Assembly: GCF_008281175.1 (NCBI RefSeq)
Contig: NZ_CP036524.1
Coordinates: 186,001 to 250,000 of the forward strand
Source: [Clostridium] hylemonae DSM 15053
GTDB lineage: Bacteria; Bacillota; Clostridia; Lachnospirales; Lachnospiraceae
Length of the DNA stretch: 64,000 nucleotides
Direction of reading: 5' to 3'
Within the stretch, counting starts at the first letter, position 1. Each line of letters starts with the position of its first letter. The notes beneath the pieces are model-generated. The model was not told the origin of the DNA. It did not search any database and was given only the letters and a program-made list of their open reading frames with translations. Below are positions 61,545 through 64,000 of this stretch, one piece after another. The translations under genes were made by a program, and so were the position numbers.

Positions 61545-62057
61545 TTACTCATCCTTATTGTGCGGATATTTCCAGATCCAGAGCGCGATCAGTCCGCCGA
61601 TAATGTAGAGAATATTGACGAGGATCGCCTGGCTGTCTTTGAGGAACCATACGATCAATACGATGCAGACAAGGATCGCGATCAGCTTGAGAGCTGACAG
61701 CAGCCGTTTATCACGGCGTTCTTTGTATTCCTGGTGCTTTTCTTCACGTCTGCCCTCCAGATACTCTGTTATGTGTTCTTCTGTTATACGGTACGCGATC
61801 TCATCTGTAGGGGAGAAGCTGCGCAGGTGCTCCAGCAGGTCCTTGTATATGCTATGATAGGCTTCTTCATAATCCAGTTTTGATTTGGGAGTTTCTGCTT
61901 CCGGTTCTTCCGCAGTTTTGCCGGTACTTTTTTTGTCGTTTTCCTTAGAACTGTCCTCGGCGCTGCCGGTATTGTCTGCAGCTTTATCTTCGGCATTTTC
62001 AATAGTTTCTTCTGCCTTTGTCTCAGTGAGTTCTTCGGATTTCATCTCTTCACTCAT
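61545..62057 (-). CDS. Acidic membrane protein of unknown function
   Basis: A 170-residue protein. Residues 1-60 are disordered and dominated by Glu, Asp, Lys and Thr. A soluble helical part follows (YEEAYHSIYKDLLEHLRSF, EYLEGRREEKHQEYKERRDKR). Two hydrophobic helices end the protein (LKLIAILVCIVLIVWFL and ILVNILYIIGGLIALWIW). AGGAGGT lies before the ATG. It is transcribed alone. I do not recognise the family; the plan is like that of many small Lachnospiraceae membrane proteins. Confidence 0.7.
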   Translation of the reverse strand: MSEEMKSEELTETKAEETIENAEDKAADNTGSAEDSSKENDKKSTGKTAEEPEAETPKSKLDYEEAYHSIYKDLLEHLRSFSPTDEIAYRITEEHITEYLEGRREEKHQEYKERRDKRLLSALKLIAILVCIVLIVWFLKDSQAILVNILYIIGGLIALWIWKYPHNKDE

Positions 62058-62104
62058 CTTTAGTACCTCCTGTAAGTATTATGTAAGTATTAGAATATGC
62101 GTTA

Positions 62105-62133
62105 ATCATAACAGGTTTGGCGCGGTAATTCAA
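62105..62133 (-). promoter_or_regulatory. Promoter of the acidic membrane protein gene
   Basis: On the minus strand TTGAAT (62128-62133), a 17-base spacer and TATGAT (62105-62110). Confidence 0.55.
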
Positions 62134-62176
62134 ACTTTCTGTCGAAAATATTCCTTTTATTACGTTTTTTAAAAGT

Positions 62177-62205
62177 TTGACAATTCCATTTAGAATTTAT
62201 ATGAT
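62177..62205 (+). promoter_or_regulatory. Promoter of the YjbQ gene
   Basis: TTGACA (62177-62182), a 17-base spacer and TATGAT (62200-62205), 45 bases before the start. Confidence 0.65.
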
Positions 62206-62249
62206 GAGACTAAAGTGTATGAACAGATATTATGCGAGGAGGTCAATAT

Positions 62250-62666
62250 ATGAAATCTTACAGTAAAAAATTACATTTTCATCTTCCGTCAAGAAGAGGA
62301 CTTGTAAATATCACACAGGATGTGCAGGATGCGGTCGGTGAAAGCGGCATAAAGGAAGGGATGGTTCTTGTCAATGCGATGAATATCACAGCCAGTGTAT
62401 TTATCAATGACGATGAGAGCGGGCTTCATCAGGATTATGAGAAATGGCTGGAGGGGCTGGCGCCTGAGAAGCCATACAGTCAGTACAGACACAATGGTTA
62501 TGAGGACAATGCGGACGCCCATCTGAAACGCACGGTCATGGGACGGGAGACTGTCGTCGCCGTCACGGAAGGAAGACTCGACTTCGGGACGTGGGAGCAG
62601 ATATTTTACTATGAGTTTGACGGAAAGCGCGACAAAAGGGTGCTGGTAAAGATCATCGGAGAATAA
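62250..62666 (+). CDS. YjbQ/UPF0047 family protein (secondary thiamine-phosphate synthase enzyme family)
   Basis: A 138-residue compact beta-rich protein. Family signatures are visible in [20 protein letters not shown], with the bound-metal region in HQDYEKWLE and the [13 protein letters not shown] stretch. Homologues can replace ThiE weakly in E. coli, hence the family name, but the real function is unknown. GAGGAGGT precedes the ATG at 62250. The same window has a thi operon with an atypical thiE-like gene, which makes a role in thiamine possible. Confidence 0.85.
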   Translation: MKSYSKKLHFHLPSRRGLVNITQDVQDAVGESGIKEGMVLVNAMNITASVFINDDESGLHQDYEKWLEGLAPEKPYSQYRHNGYEDNADAHLKRTVMGRETVVAVTEGRLDFGTWEQIFYYEFDGKRDKRVLVKIIGE

Positions 62667-62773
62667 GGCGGCGGGCGCGTACAAGTTGACAAATGTGCCG
62701 CAATCTGCAAAACTGTTATTTAAACACTGAAGATATTCGGTGATCAAAAGAGTAGTTTATGAGGAGGAAGGTT

Positions 62774-63379
62774 ATGAAAAAGAAGTTTTTATTGATCTGT
62801 ATGGCTGCGATGCTTGCGTTATCGCTGACAGCTTGCGGGGGAAACGACAAGAAAGAGGACAAAAAAGCAGATAAGAAAGAAGAGTCTGTCAAGAAAGAGG
62901 AAAAGGACATTGAGCTTACACTTCCGGCATCATTTTTTGATGAAGAAGGAATGGCGGATATCAATGAGGAGGCAAAGGCAGAGGGCGTGAAGGAAGTGAA
63001 GGTCAATGACGACGGGTCTGTCACCTATAAGATGGACAAGTCTACCCACGAAAAGCTTCTCAAAGAGATGAAAAAAGGAATCGATGAATCTATTTCTGAA
63101 CTGCTGGAGGACAAGGAAAATTATTCTTCTTTTACAGAGATCACGTATAACGATGATGTGACGGAGTTTAAGATCATGGTAGATCCGGCGGCGTACGGCG
63201 GACTGCAGTCTTTTGGAGCGCTTGTGATGTATGCGGCAGGGAATATGTACCAGGGGATGAATCTTGTTCCGGAGGATGAGATCAATACGACAGTGCAGTT
63301 TATCAACAAGGATACACAGGAAGTGATAGAGAGCGGAGACTCCAAATCCATGGCTGACGAATACGAAGGTACAGAGTAG
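62774..63379 (+). CDS. Lipoprotein of unknown function
   Basis: A 201-residue secreted lipoprotein. Its signal peptide (MKKKFLLICMAAMLALSLTAC) ends in the lipobox LTAC; Cys21 is the anchor. A Lys/Glu-rich linker of about 25 residues follows, then a folded domain that begins IELTLPASFFDEE and has KEVKVNDDGSVTYKMDKSTHE. Similar lipoproteins occur widely in Clostridia without known role. GAGGAGG lies before the ATG at 62774; the earlier in-frame ATG at 62759 overlaps that site. Confidence 0.82.
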   Translation: MKKKFLLICMAAMLALSLTACGGNDKKEDKKADKKEESVKKEEKDIELTLPASFFDEEGMADINEEAKAEGVKEVKVNDDGSVTYKMDKSTHEKLLKEMKKGIDESISELLEDKENYSSFTEITYNDDVTEFKIMVDPAAYGGLQSFGALVMYAAGNMYQGMNLVPEDEINTTVQFINKDTQEVIESGDSKSMADEYEGTE

Positions 63380-63418
63380 GACATGCACAATTAGTCGTCA
63401 GACGTCGAAGATAAAGAA

Positions 63419-63446
63419 TTGCAATTCTGATTAGGTGTGATATAAT
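63419..63446 (+). promoter_or_regulatory. Promoter of the DUF6465-type gene
   Basis: TTGCAA (63419-63424), a 16-base spacer and a perfect TATAAT (63441-63446). Confidence 0.55.
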
Positions 63447-63494
63447 ATTCACAACTGAAGAGGATGAGGCTTAAGAAATATAGGAGGAATTAAT

Positions 63495-63911
63495 ATGGCT
63501 ACAAAAACAGGAACTAAGAAACAAGAAACCGCAGCTAAAACGGAGCCTGTGAACGTAAAAGCAGACGCTGTAAAGGAAAAAGCGGAGACAGTAAAGAAGG
63601 CTGAGCCTGTCAAAAAGGCAGAAGCAGTAAAGGCTGAGCCGGAAAAGAAAGCACCGGTTAGAAAGACCGCAGCGAAAAAGACTACAGCAAAGAAGCCGGC
63701 AGTTAAAAAAGAAATGAAGGTAAATACAGTAGTAGAGTATTACGGCAAACAGGTAGAAGAAAAGGATATGGTTGCAGCAGTTAAGAAGGCATGGACGAAG
63801 TCCGGCAGGAAAGTCGGAGATATCAGGACCATGGAACTTTACATAAAGCCGGAAGAGGGCGCTGTATATTATGTTATCAACGGCACTGACACTGGGGCGG
63901 TTGCATTTTAA
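63495..63911 (+). CDS. DUF6465-type protein with histone H1-like Lys/Ala/Pro-rich N terminus
   Basis: A 138-residue basic protein. Residues 1-75 are low complexity, made of repeated Lys, Ala, Glu, Val and Pro (KAEPVKKAEAVKAEP, KTAAKKTTAKKP), similar to the tails of bacterial H1-like proteins such as HU extensions. The C-terminal 60 residues form a small folded domain (EMKVNTVVEYYGKQVEE, VGDIRTMELYIKPEEGAVYYV). It may bind nucleic acid, but this is inference from composition. TAGGAGGA lies before the ATG. A terminator follows. Confidence 0.8.
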   Translation: MATKTGTKKQETAAKTEPVNVKADAVKEKAETVKKAEPVKKAEAVKAEPEKKAPVRKTAAKKTTAKKPAVKKEMKVNTVVEYYGKQVEEKDMVAAVKKAWTKSGRKVGDIRTMELYIKPEEGAVYYVINGTDTGAVAF

Positions 63912-63929
63912 AGAAGCAGAGAATAAGAA

Positions 63930-63968
63930 AGGGAGACACTTCATCGGGTTGTGTCTCCCTGTTTTATT
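63930..63968 (+). terminator. Terminator of the DUF6465-type gene
   Basis: AGGGAGACAC pairs with GTGTCTCCCT, followed by GTTTTATT. Confidence 0.8.
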
Positions 63969-64000
63969 GATGTTAAAAGATTAATAAATTATTGATGTGA

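Overview
The window reads as chromosomal core DNA of an anaerobic, low-to-mid-GC Gram-positive bacterium of the class Clostridia, most likely family Lachnospiraceae. The basis is gene content: pyruvate:ferredoxin oxidoreductase, pyruvate phosphate dikinase, a pyrophosphate-type phosphofructokinase, rubrerythrin, a CO dehydrogenase cluster, one-chain GlyQS, Era-YqzL-RecO order, a CarD regulator, AGGAGG ribosome sites and sigma-A type promoters. The species is not assigned. There are about 60 protein genes, no rRNA or tRNA gene, no prophage and no intact transposon.

Layout. 0-2 kb: the 3' end of a CO dehydrogenase gene with its ferredoxin and FAD/NAD oxidoreductase. 2-9 kb: phosphofructokinase (minus), glycosyltransferase, rubrerythrin, subtilisin-like protease, then a 0.7 kb convergent gap holding two large inverted-repeat elements, then a sodium symporter (minus) behind a promoter and leader hairpin. 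9-18 kb: pyruvate:ferredoxin oxidoreductase, a hybrid histidine kinase with an N-terminal SnoaL-like domain, an NhaC-type antiporter and a zinc-ribbon membrane protein. 18-26 kb: M16C peptidase, era, yqzL, recO, glyQS and a pentapeptide-repeat protein. 26-30 kb: SstT-like serine/threonine transporter (minus) facing tdh-kbl, the threonine-to-glycine pathway. 30-36 kb: MalT-like regulator facing a lipoprotein alkylsulfatase, then an M18 aminopeptidase. 36-42 kb: ald plus a second NhaC-type antiporter (minus), then ppdK.

42-46 kb: a short orphan CRISPR array with type I-C-like repeats and no cas genes, then a lipid cluster (PAP2 phosphatase, flippase-like membrane protein, pssA, psd). 46-50 kb: a TPP riboswitch and thiSFGH plus a thiE/tenI-like gene; a strongly folded 0.2 kb segment lies between riboswitch and operon. 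50-52 kb: cysK followed by an Spx/ArsC-family gene with an in-frame TGA exactly where the first redox cysteine belongs and a hairpin of bacterial SECIS form just downstream. I read it as a selenoprotein; it is the most interesting observation in the window. 52-55 kb: DtxR-type regulator facing feoA-feoB. 55-64 kb: CarD regulator, cytidylate-kinase-like protein, nudC, a cysteine desulfidase, the AmmeMemoRadiSam genes (A and B fused, plus radical SAM enzyme), a heavy-metal exporter-like membrane protein, a YjbQ protein, a lipoprotein and a Lys/Ala-rich DUF6465-type protein.

Several genes link into pathways. SstT imports serine and threonine; Tdh and Kbl turn threonine into glycine and acetyl-CoA. 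PpdK and the reductase sit around pyruvate. ThiSFGH, CysK and the cysteine desulfidase all handle sulfur. Repeats outside genes are notable: two long inverted repeats at 6.8-7.45 kb, a 40-bp perfect palindrome at 1.9 kb with a degenerate relative before era, and the folded segment at 46.4-46.6 kb.
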